Both the position numbers and the translations under genes were made by a program. The notes below the pieces were generated by a model. That model was given only the letters and a program-made list of their open reading frames with translations, was not told where the DNA came from and did not search any database. From contig CAYYSU010000009.1 of the NCBI GenBank assembly GCA_964474455.1, positions 7,157-71,156 of the forward strand: DNA of 64,000 nt. The letters run 5' to 3'. The DNA is from BM520 sp964474455 (GTDB lineage: Bacteria; Bacteroidota; Bacteroidia; Bacteroidales; BM520). Shown here piece after piece: positions 8,948-18,441 of this stretch. Within the stretch, counting starts at the first letter, position 1; the number at the start of each line of letters is the position of its first letter.

Positions 8948-10285
8948 ATGAAAGCATTTAAAGCTTATGACATACGCGGTGTATGGAACACCGATTTTAA
9001 TACCGAAGATGTTTATCGAATCGGGTATTATCTGCCAAAACTATTAAAAGCAGATACAATTCTTATTGGTCGTGATGTGCGCCTTAGTTCACCGGAGATC
9101 TTCGATTCACTTACAAAAGGAATTACTGATGCCGGCGCCGGCGTTGATAGTATCGGATTGGCTACTACTCCCCTGGTGTACTGGGCAACAGCAAAGTATG
9201 GATATAAAGGATCGGTACAAATTACCGCATCACACAATGCTCCTAAATACAACGGCCTCAAGGTTTCGGGAGCGGAAGCACGCCCTGTTGGTTATGACAG
9301 CGGGCTCAAAGAGCTACAGATGATGATCGAAAAAAAACCAACACCTGTTGCTAAAAAAGGAATCATTAAAGAGATAGATATCTACGACGATTATATAAAA
9401 TTCCAGTCGCAATACATTAGTAATTTCTGTGGGTTGAAGATCAGCATGGATATCTCCAATGGAATGGCGTCACTTTTTACACGACAATTGTTTGGTGATG
9501 ATGTAATGTACCTTTACGAAGAGCCCGACGGAACCTTCCCAAACCACTACCCCAACCCACTAAACCCCGACAATATCGTTGATTTGCAAAACCATGTTAA
9601 AGAAAACGGTAGCGACATAGGCGTAATATTCGATGGTGATGCCGATAGGGTGATGTTTGTGGATGAGGAAGGAAAATTCATATCACCGGACTTAATGATA
9701 GCAGTCTTGGGACACTACTTCCTCACCAGCGGAAGAGAGGCCAGAGTGCTACAGGATATACGTACCTCGAAGGCTGTGGGAGAATACCTTTCTCCCATGG
9801 GTGCAGAGATGTATATGTGGAGAGTAGGAAGAGCATTTGCCGCCGCAAGGCTCAAAGAGATTGATGGATTGTTTGGTGGAGAGCTGGCAGGGCACTACTA
9901 TTTCAAAGAGTTCTACTACAGTGATTCAGGAATAATGGCCGCATTGATACTCCTGGGGATAATAGCCAGGAAAAAAGAAGAGGGCATTTCAGTTTCACAG
10001 CTTATAAGTAGCATTAGTGGCTATCACAACAGCGGAGAGATCAACTTCCGCATTGAGAAGAAGAAGGAGGCTATGGAGGCTGTAATAAAACATTTTGAAG
10101 AAAAAGAGACTCCAACAGCACTCTACGATTTCGACGGTTTCAGGATAGAATATCCCAGCTGGTGGCTAAATATCCGTCCAAGCAACACAGAACCATACCT
10201 GAGATTTATTTGTGAAGCAAAAGATCAGGCTCTTTTGGAAATGGTGGTCACAGAGGTAAAAGAGATTATCGAAGCACTAAAATAA
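8948..10285 (+). CDS. Phosphomannomutase/phosphoglucomutase (alpha-D-phosphohexomutase)
   Basis: A 445-residue four-domain phosphohexomutase that interconverts hexose 6- and 1-phosphates for nucleotide-sugar and envelope polysaccharide synthesis. The phosphoserine loop is TASHNAPKYNGLK (Ser95); note Ala where most members have Pro after Asn. The metal loop is DGDADR (about residue 229), the sugar-specificity loop GGELAGHYYF, and the phosphate-binding loop RPSNTEP. GGELAGHYYF fits the bifunctional PMM/PGM group, but specificity cannot be fixed from sequence. It is the last gene of the dapF-GNAT-mltG run. Confidence 0.93.
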   Translation: MKAFKAYDIRGVWNTDFNTEDVYRIGYYLPKLLKADTILIGRDVRLSSPEIFDSLTKGITDAGAGVDSIGLATTPLVYWATAKYGYKGSVQITASHNAPKYNGLKVSGAEARPVGYDSGLKELQMMIEKKPTPVAKKGIIKEIDIYDDYIKFQSQYISNFCGLKISMDISNGMASLFTRQLFGDDVMYLYEEPDGTFPNHYPNPLNPDNIVDLQNHVKENGSDIGVIFDGDADRVMFVDEEGKFISPDLMIAVLGHYFLTSGREARVLQDIRTSKAVGEYLSPMGAEMYMWRVGRAFAAARLKEIDGLFGGELAGHYYFKEFYYSDSGIMAALILLGIIARKKEEGISVSQLISSISGYHNSGEINFRIEKKKEAMEAVIKHFEEKETPTALYDFDGFRIEYPSWWLNIRPSNTEPYLRFICEAKDQALLEMVVTEVKEIIEALK

Positions 10286-10422
10286 TAACTAAAATACATA
10301 AACCATCTAAATATCAATAAAATATAAACACAGAACATATACTGCAACTACATGTAACGCATATAAACAATATTAAATTGTATTGGTTATACTATGACGC
10401 TATTTGACATACGCAGTATAAT

Positions 10423-10803
10423 ATGAGTTACTCAATTAACATAGATCATAGGAGAAAACTAATTCTGTACAGTCATGACGGGTGTCTGGACACCACCTCC
10501 ATTGGTAAAGCATGGAATGAATTGCTTCAAATAGAAGAGTTTATCAAAGGAAAATATAATCTTTTATCCGATTACCGAAATTCTAAATTTTGCACGAATA
10601 ATAAAGATGAAATAGAGGATATTATTAATTTTCTTGATAATATCAAGCACATCCTCAAAGGGAAAAAACAAGCTATTATTGTTGACAATCCCTTAAGTAC
10701 TGCCTTATCTATTCTTTTTGAAGAGAAAGCTACTGAAAAGATAGGTTTTATTGTAAAAATTTTCTCCACAGAAGAAGTTGCCATCAGATGGTTAATGGCA
10801 TAA
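10423..10803 (+). CDS. Small STAS/SpoIIAA-like protein
   Basis: A 126-residue soluble protein with no signal peptide. The pattern of alternating strands and helices (LILYSHDGCLDTTSIGKAW at the start, KYNLLSDYRNSKF in the middle, KIFSTEEVAIRWL at the end) resembles the SpoIIAA-like STAS family that is common in Bacteroidota. I do not see a conserved phosphorylatable serine, and no kinase or sigma-factor partner is adjacent. The role is unknown. It is set apart from the upstream mutase by 137 nt, and its stop codon abuts the hairpin at 10809-10834. Confidence 0.6.
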   Translation: MSYSINIDHRRKLILYSHDGCLDTTSIGKAWNELLQIEEFIKGKYNLLSDYRNSKFCTNNKDEIEDIINFLDNIKHILKGKKQAIIVDNPLSTALSILFEEKATEKIGFIVKIFSTEEVAIRWLMA

Positions 10804-10834
10804 AAAAAGCCACCGCTCATTATTAAACGGTGGC
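10802..10834 (-). terminator. Rho-independent terminator of gcvP
   Basis: A 7-bp stem GCCACCG (10809-10815) pairs with CGGTGGC (10828-10834) around a 12-nt loop. On the minus strand it is followed by a U-tract (the A-run 10802-10808), so it should end gcvP transcripts. The plus-strand side lacks a T-run, so it would stop the small STAS-like gene less well. Confidence 0.75.
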
Positions 10835-10867
10835 AATCTATTATTAAGATCCTCTCAATTAATAATA

Positions 10868-13741
10868 TTATTTTTCTGTTGTAATTTGGCGAACACAAAC
10901 CAGGTTACGATCTCCATATCCATCATCAATTTTTGTTACCGGTGGCCAATATTTATCCTCACGCAGCGATTCCACGGGGAAAGCAGCATCAGTACGAGTA
11001 TAAGGAAAACGCCACTCATCGGCAGTTACCATGGCGCAGGTATGAGGCGCATTTTTAATAACATTGTTCGCCTTATCACATTTCTGCTCTTCGATACAGC
11101 GAATCTCTTTGCGTATCTTTATCATAGCATCAACAAAACGATCCAGCTCTCTTAGCGGCTCACTTTCAGTAGGTTCCACCATAAGAGTACCTACAACAGG
11201 GAATGCCACTGTCGGCGCATGGAAGCCATAATCCATGAGTCGTTTTGCAATTTCTATTACCTCCACACCCATATGATGAAATTCGTTACAGTCGAGAATC
11301 ATTTCGTGAGCACACATACCATTTTTCCCGGTATATAACACCTTATAATGATCCTTTAGTTGAACCCTAAGGTAATTGGCGCTAAGTATAGCATTTGCTG
11401 TTGCCTGAGCCAGCCCGTCACGACCTAACATGGTAACATAACCATAAGAGATAGGTATTACAAACGCACTTCCAAAGGGAGCAGAAGAGACAGCTTTAAT
11501 AGCTTTTTCACCTCCTGTAGGAGCAACAGGATTAGAGGGTAGGAACGGAACAAGATGTTTTGCCACACCAATGGGACCTACTCCGGGGCCACCACCGCCA
11601 TGAGGGATTCCAAATGTTTTATGTAGGTTTAGGTGACAAACGTCAGCACCGATATGCCCTGGACTGGTATATCCAACCTGAGCATTCATATTAGCACCAT
11701 CCATATAAACCAACCCACCATTATCATGGATAACATCCATTATCTCAAGTATATCTTCCTCGAAGACACCGTGGGTAGATGGATATGTAATCATTGCTGC
11801 GGCCAGGTTATCCTTGTGACGTTCAGCCTTTTCACGGATGTCAACGACATCAATATTTCCGTTTTCATCACATTTAGTAACAACAACTTTCATCCCTGCC
11901 ATGTTGCTTGATGCCGGATTGGTACCATGAGCAGAAGAAGGGATAATACAGATGTTACGATGCCCTTCGCCACGATCCTTATGATACTCACGAATTGCCA
12001 GCAACCCGGTATATTCACCTGCAGCACCTGAATTGGGCTGGAATGAAACACCGTCAAATCCTGTGATCTCACAAATTTGCTCTTCGAAGTGGTTGATAAG
12101 CATGTGATAGCCTTCAGCCTGATCAGCAGGAACAAATGGGTGTATAGCTGCATAATTAGCATTACTCATGTGGAACAACCACGAAGCAGCATTAAGCTTC
12201 ATAGTACAAGATCCCAGCGGAATCATTGTTCTGTTAAGTGCCAGATCCCGATTTTCCAGTCTCTTCATATAACGCATCATATCGGTCTCATTATGATATG
12301 AGTTAAAGACAGGATGTGTCATATATTCTGTAGTACGCTGAAGCTCCTGTGGGATAGTTGTTATAAGAACACACTCTTCAGGAATACATACAAAGGTTTC
12401 AAACTGTTTGGTATTTGCAAGAGCAAAGATCTCGAGGATATCATTAACATCAGAAAGGGATGTGGTTTCATCAAGGCTCAGCCCCACATGACCATTTCCG
12501 TAGAAACGAAAGTTTATCTCTTTTTTAAGTGCCATTTCATGAACTGTCTCTTCCGACACATTTTCAGGTAGCTGCACATATAGCGTATCGAAGAAGTACT
12601 CGTTCAACTGCTTATATCCATACCTTCTTAATTCGTTATTAAGCACCCCTGTGAGGATGTTGATATGACGGGCGATCTCTTTTATTCCTTTGGGACCATG
12701 GTAAGCGGCGTAGAATCCGGCCATTGTAGCCAGAAGAGCCTGAGCTGTGCAGATATTAGAAGTAGCTCTTTCTCTTTTAATATGCTGTTCTCGGGTTTGG
12801 AGAGCCATACGAAGTGCGGAGTCTCCATTTTTATCTATGGAAACACCAATTATACGGCCGGGCATATGACGTTTATATTCGTCTTTTGAAGAGAGAAAAG
12901 CAGCATGAGGGCCACCAAATCCCATTGGGATACCAAAACGTTGTGTTGAACCAACAACTATATCAGCACCCCATTCACCCGGAGGTGTTAAGAGTGCCAG
13001 GCTCATAATATCAGCAGCCACACAGAGTATAGCACCTGCTTCATGTATCATATGGGCGAAGGCAGCATAATTACAAACAGCGCCATTTCCATCAGGATAT
13101 TGCACCAGTGCACCAAAGAAAGAGTCATCAGCTTTAAAAGTCTTATGATCGCCTGTTACGATCTCTATTCCCAAAGGTTCTGCACGTACCTCCATTACAG
13201 CAAGAGTCTGTGGGAATATACTCTCTGAGATAAAAAACTTCTCGGCACCGGCTTTAACTTTGCTCCTGGGACGGGCATTGAAAGCCATAATCATAGCCTC
13301 TGCAGAAGCAGTACCTTCATCGAGCAGGGAGCTGTTAGATAGCGGCATAGCAGTAAGATCAGACACCACTGTCTGGAAGTTCAGAAGAGCTTCCAGGCGA
13401 CCCTGGCTGATCTCGGCCTGGTAAGGAGTATATGAAGTATACCAACCTGCATTTTCCAGTATATTACGCTGGACAACACCGGGAAGAATAGTGTTGTAGT
13501 AGCCCATTCCAATATACGTACGATAGATTTTATTCTTCTGTCCAATCTTATTAATATGATTTTGGTATTCATATTCGTTCATCCCTTCAGGAAGATTGAG
13601 GCCATCTTTAAACCGTATCTGCGGAGGGATGGTCTTATCCATTAATTCATCAATGGTAGCGACACCAATTTTCTGAAGCATTTTTTCACGCTCCTTCGGA
13701 TCTATACCGATGTGCCGATGTGCAAAATTATTGGTAATCAT
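10868..13741 (-). CDS. gcvP: Glycine dehydrogenase (decarboxylating), P-protein of the glycine cleavage system
   Basis: A 957-residue PLP enzyme that decarboxylates glycine and passes the aminomethyl group to the lipoyl H-protein. It is the single-chain form, with both halves fused. The first half has the substrate-site segment YTPYQAEISQGRLEALLNFQT. The second carries the PLP lysine in NLHKTFGIPHGGGGPG and the glycine-rich SAPFGSAFVIPISY. I start at 13741 (MITNNFAHRHIG), because an in-frame ATG at 13819 adds 26 odd residues and lies upstream of the promoter box. gcvT and gcvH are not in this window; a dihydrolipoyl dehydrogenase (L-protein type) is at 24240. Confidence 0.96.
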   Translation of the reverse strand: MITNNFAHRHIGIDPKEREKMLQKIGVATIDELMDKTIPPQIRFKDGLNLPEGMNEYEYQNHINKIGQKNKIYRTYIGMGYYNTILPGVVQRNILENAGWYTSYTPYQAEISQGRLEALLNFQTVVSDLTAMPLSNSSLLDEGTASAEAMIMAFNARPRSKVKAGAEKFFISESIFPQTLAVMEVRAEPLGIEIVTGDHKTFKADDSFFGALVQYPDGNGAVCNYAAFAHMIHEAGAILCVAADIMSLALLTPPGEWGADIVVGSTQRFGIPMGFGGPHAAFLSSKDEYKRHMPGRIIGVSIDKNGDSALRMALQTREQHIKRERATSNICTAQALLATMAGFYAAYHGPKGIKEIARHINILTGVLNNELRRYGYKQLNEYFFDTLYVQLPENVSEETVHEMALKKEINFRFYGNGHVGLSLDETTSLSDVNDILEIFALANTKQFETFVCIPEECVLITTIPQELQRTTEYMTHPVFNSYHNETDMMRYMKRLENRDLALNRTMIPLGSCTMKLNAASWLFHMSNANYAAIHPFVPADQAEGYHMLINHFEEQICEITGFDGVSFQPNSGAAGEYTGLLAIREYHKDRGEGHRNICIIPSSAHGTNPASSNMAGMKVVVTKCDENGNIDVVDIREKAERHKDNLAAAMITYPSTHGVFEEDILEIMDVIHDNGGLVYMDGANMNAQVGYTSPGHIGADVCHLNLHKTFGIPHGGGGPGVGPIGVAKHLVPFLPSNPVAPTGGEKAIKAVSSAPFGSAFVIPISYGYVTMLGRDGLAQATANAILSANYLRVQLKDHYKVLYTGKNGMCAHEMILDCNEFHHMGVEVIEIAKRLMDYGFHAPTVAFPVVGTLMVEPTESEPLRELDRFVDAMIKIRKEIRCIEEQKCDKANNVIKNAPHTCAMVTADEWRFPYTRTDAAFPVESLREDKYWPPVTKIDDGYGDRNLVCVRQITTEK

Positions 13742-13783
13742 AGCCTTATAATATTTGATTATGAGTAGTTTATTTATCTCTGG

Positions 13784-13813
13784 CAAAGATAATGTTTGTT
13801 GAGGCAAAAACAA
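13784..13813 (-). promoter_or_regulatory. Bacteroidota promoter for gcvP
   Basis: On the minus strand TTG (13811-13813), a 19-nt spacer and TATCTTTG (13784-13791) match the phylum consensus. The predicted transcript start lies downstream of the in-frame ATG at 13819, which supports the ATG at 13741 as the gcvP start. Confidence 0.65.
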
Positions 13814-13907
13814 CCACACAGAATACCAAACACAAAAAATATGCGTTTATATGTACAATTAAACAGCGCAGACAAAAACAATTATCTTTAGAAAAAATTT
13901 TAATACC

Positions 13908-16304
13908 ATGTTAAAACACCAATACCTGCTCGTGCTCTCTGCATTGGTCTTTTTATCAGGCATAACTTCGGCACAAAACAAGTATACTCTTAGTGGATAT
14001 GTTGAGGACGCATCCACTTCAGAGCGACTGATAGCTGCAAATATTTATGATTTGGGAACGTTCAGAGGTACGGTATCCAACAATTATGGTTTTTACAGTC
14101 TTACATTACCAGAAGGCACCTATCAAATTGCATATAGTTTTATAGGATATAATAATATCGTTGACACCATTGTGCTCACCTCTAATATTACGAAAACAGT
14201 ACAACTGAGCTCTACTATGCAGATTGAAGGTGTTGAGATTATTGGTGAAAAAGGGGGATCTAATCTTGAACGCACTCAGGTCTCCATGGTGAACGTACCT
14301 ATGCGACAAATCAAGCAGCTTCCAATGTTGTTAGGTGAGGCCGATGTCATTAAGGCTATACAGCTTTTGCCGGGAGTACAGTCTGGCTCCGAAGGCAGCT
14401 CAGGGCTTTACGTTCGCGGTGGCGGGCCGGATGAAAACCTTATACTCCTTGATGGTGTACCCGTATACAATGTAAATCACCTCTTCGGATTCTTCTCGGT
14501 TTTTAATCCCGATGCAATAAAAAATGTAGCATTATATAAAGGTGGCTTCCCGGCGCGATTTGGTGGCAGATTATCATCTGTGCTGGATATTAATATGAAA
14601 GAGGGAAATATGAAAGAGTTTCATGGTGATATTACGGTGGGACTGATAAGCTCCAAAATAACTCTTGAAGGCCCTATTAACAAAGATAAAACAAGCTTTA
14701 TAATTTCGGGGAGAAGAACATATTACGATCTGCTGGCTAAACCATTCATAGAGCTAGCCAACGCTATGAACGATGAAAATGTGTCAGGCGGTTATTATTT
14801 CTATGACCTTAATGCAAAAGTAAACCATATCTTCAACGATAGAAGCAGGTTATACCTTAGCGCCTATGCCGGGGATGATGTAATATATATCCGTAACAGA
14901 GACAAATACTATTGGGATGGATCACAATACGATGACAAATTTGAAATCGGCCTCGACTGGGGAAATATAACAACTGCATTAAGATGGAATTACACAATCA
15001 CACCCAAACTATTCTCCAACATCACGGGCACATATTCAAAATATAATTTTAATATGGGTTTTGAAGAAACATATAAAAACATAACAAAGGATGAAAGCGA
15101 AGAGTGGTATTTTGGTTATAATTCAGGCATTTATGATTGGAGTGGAAAGATCGACTTTGATTGGTTTCCGTCGCCGGAACATGCAGTAAAATTTGGAGCA
15201 AACTACACTTATCATACATTCATCCCGGGGGTTAATGCCCTACACTTAAAAGAGGGAGAAACAACTATCGACACAACATTTGGTGCAAAAGATATTTATG
15301 CCAATGAATTCAGAGTATATGTAGAAGATAACTTCCATATTGGCAAAAAAGTGAAGGCCAATTTAGGGTTACATCTTTCAGGATTCAAGGTACAGAACAG
15401 TTTCTATAAATCATTGGAGCCAAGAGTATCATTACACTACAAAGCCACCAATAATCTTAGCTTTAAGGTCGCATATTCAAAAATGTCGCAATATGTTCTT
15501 CTATTAACCACATCCCGCATCAGTCTGCCTACCGATTTATGGATGCCTGTAACGGATAAGATCAAACCCATGAAATCGGAACAGGTTGCCGCTGCGGCAG
15601 TGTATCAAATAAATAACTTTCTAGAGGTGAGTGTGGAGGGCTTCTATAAAACATTGGAAAACGTTATAGAATATAAAGAGGGAGCATCATTTATGAGTGT
15701 TCAGAATGATTGGCAGGATAAGATTGCCATTGGCAATGGAAAGGCTTATGGTATTGAATTACTATTGAAAAAAGATGTTGGTAAAACCACCGGATGGATA
15801 GGTTATACATATTCCAGATCAAAACGTCTGTTTGATAATCCTGCCAACGGCATTCTAAATGACGGAAAAGTATTTCCTGCAAAATATGACCGTCCACATG
15901 ATATAGGCGTAGCAGTAACACACAAGCTTAACGAGAAGTATGACTTTGGCTTTGTATGGGTATATGGAACCGGTAATGCTGTAACTCTGGGCACACAACA
16001 TTATTATGGCGCCTCCGTGGTACAGTCCTACTATAGAAATATGATCACACACTATGATAGCCGCAACAATTATCGCATGGGCGCATATCACAGATTGGAC
16101 ATAGGTGTGAATTATCATAAAAAGAAAAAACATGGAAATGCAATATGGAATATCAGTGCTTATAATGCTTACAATAGAAAGAATCCTTTCTATCTGTTTG
16201 AAAGCTATCAATATAGTAGTTCCGGACAAAGAGAACATAAGGTATTGAAATCGCTTAGCCTGTTCCCCATAATTCCTTCAATATCATATAGTTTCAGCTT
16301 TTAA
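13908..16304 (+). CDS. TonB-dependent outer-membrane receptor with carboxypeptidase-like N-terminal domain
   Basis: A 798-residue outer-membrane transporter. It has a signal peptide (LLVLSALVFLSGITSAQ), then a carboxypeptidase-regulatory-like domain (about 25-110; YTLSGYVEDASTSERLIAAN), a plug domain (about 120-235; LLGEADVIKAIQLLPGVQSG and GLYVRGGGPDENLILLDGVPV) and a beta-barrel ending in the aromatic pattern SISYSFSF. It would import a ligand using TonB/ExbBD energy. The ligand is not evident and there is no SusD-like gene. The next gene, 11 nt on, is a DUF4249 lipoprotein; the two are a recurrent pair in Bacteroidota. Confidence 0.92.
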   Translation: MLKHQYLLVLSALVFLSGITSAQNKYTLSGYVEDASTSERLIAANIYDLGTFRGTVSNNYGFYSLTLPEGTYQIAYSFIGYNNIVDTIVLTSNITKTVQLSSTMQIEGVEIIGEKGGSNLERTQVSMVNVPMRQIKQLPMLLGEADVIKAIQLLPGVQSGSEGSSGLYVRGGGPDENLILLDGVPVYNVNHLFGFFSVFNPDAIKNVALYKGGFPARFGGRLSSVLDINMKEGNMKEFHGDITVGLISSKITLEGPINKDKTSFIISGRRTYYDLLAKPFIELANAMNDENVSGGYYFYDLNAKVNHIFNDRSRLYLSAYAGDDVIYIRNRDKYYWDGSQYDDKFEIGLDWGNITTALRWNYTITPKLFSNITGTYSKYNFNMGFEETYKNITKDESEEWYFGYNSGIYDWSGKIDFDWFPSPEHAVKFGANYTYHTFIPGVNALHLKEGETTIDTTFGAKDIYANEFRVYVEDNFHIGKKVKANLGLHLSGFKVQNSFYKSLEPRVSLHYKATNNLSFKVAYSKMSQYVLLLTTSRISLPTDLWMPVTDKIKPMKSEQVAAAAVYQINNFLEVSVEGFYKTLENVIEYKEGASFMSVQNDWQDKIAIGNGKAYGIELLLKKDVGKTTGWIGYTYSRSKRLFDNPANGILNDGKVFPAKYDRPHDIGVAVTHKLNEKYDFGFVWVYGTGNAVTLGTQHYYGASVVQSYYRNMITHYDSRNNYRMGAYHRLDIGVNYHKKKKHGNAIWNISAYNAYNRKNPFYLFESYQYSSSGQREHKVLKSLSLFPIIPSISYSFSF

Positions 16305-16315
16305 CATTCTCGATC

Positions 16316-17260
16316 ATGAAAAATATTTATCTATTATTGCTCATAACTCCGCTACTGTTTTCCTGTACCAAGATAGTAGAATTTAATGGTGAAATATCGG
16401 AACCAAAACTTGTAATAAACAGCATTATAAATCCAGATTCGGCAATCAAAGTATCGGTATCAGAGAGTCGTTTCTTTTTAGATGACGCACCCATAGACAA
16501 CATTGAAAATGCAACGGTTAAGTTATTTGAAGATGAAATATTCATTACTTCCCTAGCCCATTTGGCTGATGGATACTATACAAGTAGTGATGTAATGCCT
16601 ATTGCAGGAAAGAGTTACACCATTGAAGTAGATGCTCCCGATTTCGACGAAGCACATTCAGAAGCAACAATACCAAATAAAATAGACATTGTCTCAATCG
16701 ACACATTAACTACTTATTACACTGATTATGCCTACCCGGAAAATTTTGAAGTCGGCGTAAAAATAACTGACCCTGCAGAAGAAAAAAACTACTATCGCAT
16801 AAGTTGCGATATTGAATCATGGCGATATGTTGAGTCTTCACAGGAGTACATATATAATATAAATGACGCCTGGCTTTGGTCAGACGATCCGGTATTAACA
16901 GGAGGAGAAGGAAATAATGAAATCTTCGACACAGGGGTTTATAATGAGTATAATATTTTTGACGATATGTTTTTTAATGGTGGCACATACACGGTCAAAA
17001 TGAATATCGGAACCTGGCATCTTATGAGTGACCATGAAAAATGTCATTACAAGATCCATATATTTCTGGAGAGCCTTTCGGAAGAGTATTTTAAATATCT
17101 AAAATCAAGAACATTACATAAAGCCAATGAAGACAATCTTTTCACCGAACCGGTGCCGGTATTTTCAAATATTGAAAACGGCATAGGCATCTTTGCAGGA
17201 TACAGTCATGATCATATCAGTCTGGATCATGAAGGATATATCGAAATTTGGTATAAATAA
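16316..17260 (+). CDS. DUF4249 family lipoprotein, partner of the TonB receptor
   Basis: A 314-residue predicted lipoprotein. The signal ends in a lipobox, LLFSC, with Cys17. The body begins VEFNGEISEPKLVINSIIN and continues with IENATVKLFED and YYTSSDVMPIAGKSYTIEVD, the characteristic opening of DUF4249: a carboxypeptidase-like sandwich followed by a longer beta-rich domain. Members usually sit directly after a TonB receptor with a carboxypeptidase-like N-terminus, as here (11 nt gap). A role as surface-exposed binding lid is plausible by analogy with SusD, but that is inference. Confidence 0.8.
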   Translation: MKNIYLLLLITPLLFSCTKIVEFNGEISEPKLVINSIINPDSAIKVSVSESRFFLDDAPIDNIENATVKLFEDEIFITSLAHLADGYYTSSDVMPIAGKSYTIEVDAPDFDEAHSEATIPNKIDIVSIDTLTTYYTDYAYPENFEVGVKITDPAEEKNYYRISCDIESWRYVESSQEYIYNINDAWLWSDDPVLTGGEGNNEIFDTGVYNEYNIFDDMFFNGGTYTVKMNIGTWHLMSDHEKCHYKIHIFLESLSEEYFKYLKSRTLHKANEDNLFTEPVPVFSNIENGIGIFAGYSHDHISLDHEGYIEIWYK

Positions 17261-17298
17261 TTTTTTACCGATAAAAAACCGCTAGGCATTGCACATTA

Positions 17299-17331
17299 TT
17301 TTGATGAGTATACCCCTTTCTTTTATATTTG
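17299..17331 (+). promoter_or_regulatory. Strong Bacteroidota promoter giving a near-leaderless transcript
   Basis: TTTTG (17299-17303), a 20-nt spacer and TATATTTG (17324-17331) match the phylum consensus closely. The -7 box ends only 5 nt before the ATG at 17337, so the predicted transcript would begin at or next to the start codon. This rules out the in-frame ATG at 17289 as the start. Confidence 0.65.
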
Positions 17332-17336
17332 CCATC

Positions 17337-18341
17337 ATGAAAAAAACAAACTATCAAATACTGCTATCCACGGCAATAATATTAATGGTTTTATTAATCT
17401 CATCATGCAACAGAGATATTGATATCCCTGACACAATTGAAGACAACCCTGAGGTGTCCCGGGTTTTTGTCAATGACAAAGAGTTCCATGTAGAGACATT
17501 TGGAAATCCTGTAAATCCAACGGTAATAATCATTCACGGCGGTCCGGGGTGGGATTACACTTACATGATGCCACTGGCCAACCTCAGCGACCAATATTTT
17601 GTTGTTTTCTATGATCAATCCGGATGTGGATTATCGCCAAGATATGATTCCGATGAGTTAAATATTGCTAATGCGCTGGAAGATCTTCACGGCATAGTTC
17701 GTCACTATTGTAACGACAAACGAGTAAATCTTATCGGACATGGATATGGCGCAATGCTGGCATCGGCATATATAGGGCAACATCCCGACAGGGTGGCATA
17801 TACTGTTCTTGCAGAGCCGTTGTCGTTGGCGGCAGGAATACCTGACTCAACAGTCATAAAATACAATCCGCTTGTTACAGATTTTGGATCACGAAAAACA
17901 AATCTCACTGCAACAGATCATGAAAAACCGGATAGTAAATATCTTTCCAGATTGCGCGAAAAGAGTCTCTTCCCGGCTACGGCGACCTGTAATCCGGAGT
18001 CATGGCCCGGAACATTTGTGCAACGCCCCGGAGCTGTTGCCGCAGAAGCCATAACAAAAACTTTCTACAGCCATGAAAGAGGTTATTTTGTTGATTTCAC
18101 GGTTGGAAATGAGCGATTCAAAAATAGCGTGATGTTGCTTTTTAGTGAGTGTAACCCTTATTTTAATGAAAAGCATAAAAAATTGCTTCAACAATCACTT
18201 GACAGAGCTATCTATAAAACCATTAACGGCACCGGACACCTTATGTTTGACGACAATCCTCTCTCCTCTGTAGCTTTTATACGTGGTTATTTTAATAACA
18301 CCAACATGATTCGTTCGAATAAGGGTTTTACATTTAACTAA
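17337..18341 (+). CDS. Alpha/beta-hydrolase-fold lipoprotein lacking the nucleophile serine
   Basis: A 334-residue predicted lipoprotein (lipobox LLISSC, Cys24). The fold is clearly that of proline-iminopeptidase-like alpha/beta hydrolases: the oxyanion segment IIIHGGPGWDY, FYDQSGCGLSPR, and a late GTGH that would carry the catalytic His. However, the nucleophile elbow reads LIGHGYGAM (residues 134-138), so the usual Ser of G-x-S-x-G is Gly136. The region of the usual acid reads LLFSECNPYF, without an obvious Asp. It may be a non-catalytic binding protein. It stands alone behind its own promoter. Confidence 0.8.
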   Translation: MKKTNYQILLSTAIILMVLLISSCNRDIDIPDTIEDNPEVSRVFVNDKEFHVETFGNPVNPTVIIIHGGPGWDYTYMMPLANLSDQYFVVFYDQSGCGLSPRYDSDELNIANALEDLHGIVRHYCNDKRVNLIGHGYGAMLASAYIGQHPDRVAYTVLAEPLSLAAGIPDSTVIKYNPLVTDFGSRKTNLTATDHEKPDSKYLSRLREKSLFPATATCNPESWPGTFVQRPGAVAAEAITKTFYSHERGYFVDFTVGNERFKNSVMLLFSECNPYFNEKHKKLLQQSLDRAIYKTINGTGHLMFDDNPLSSVAFIRGYFNNTNMIRSNKGFTFN

Positions 18342-18441
18342 ACAGATTCATGTTTATATTTATTATTGAAATTTTTATTCGTAGTTACAAGAATTGTTAT
18401 TTTTTTAATACTTTTATGCAAACAGGAAAACCCCTTGTGGT

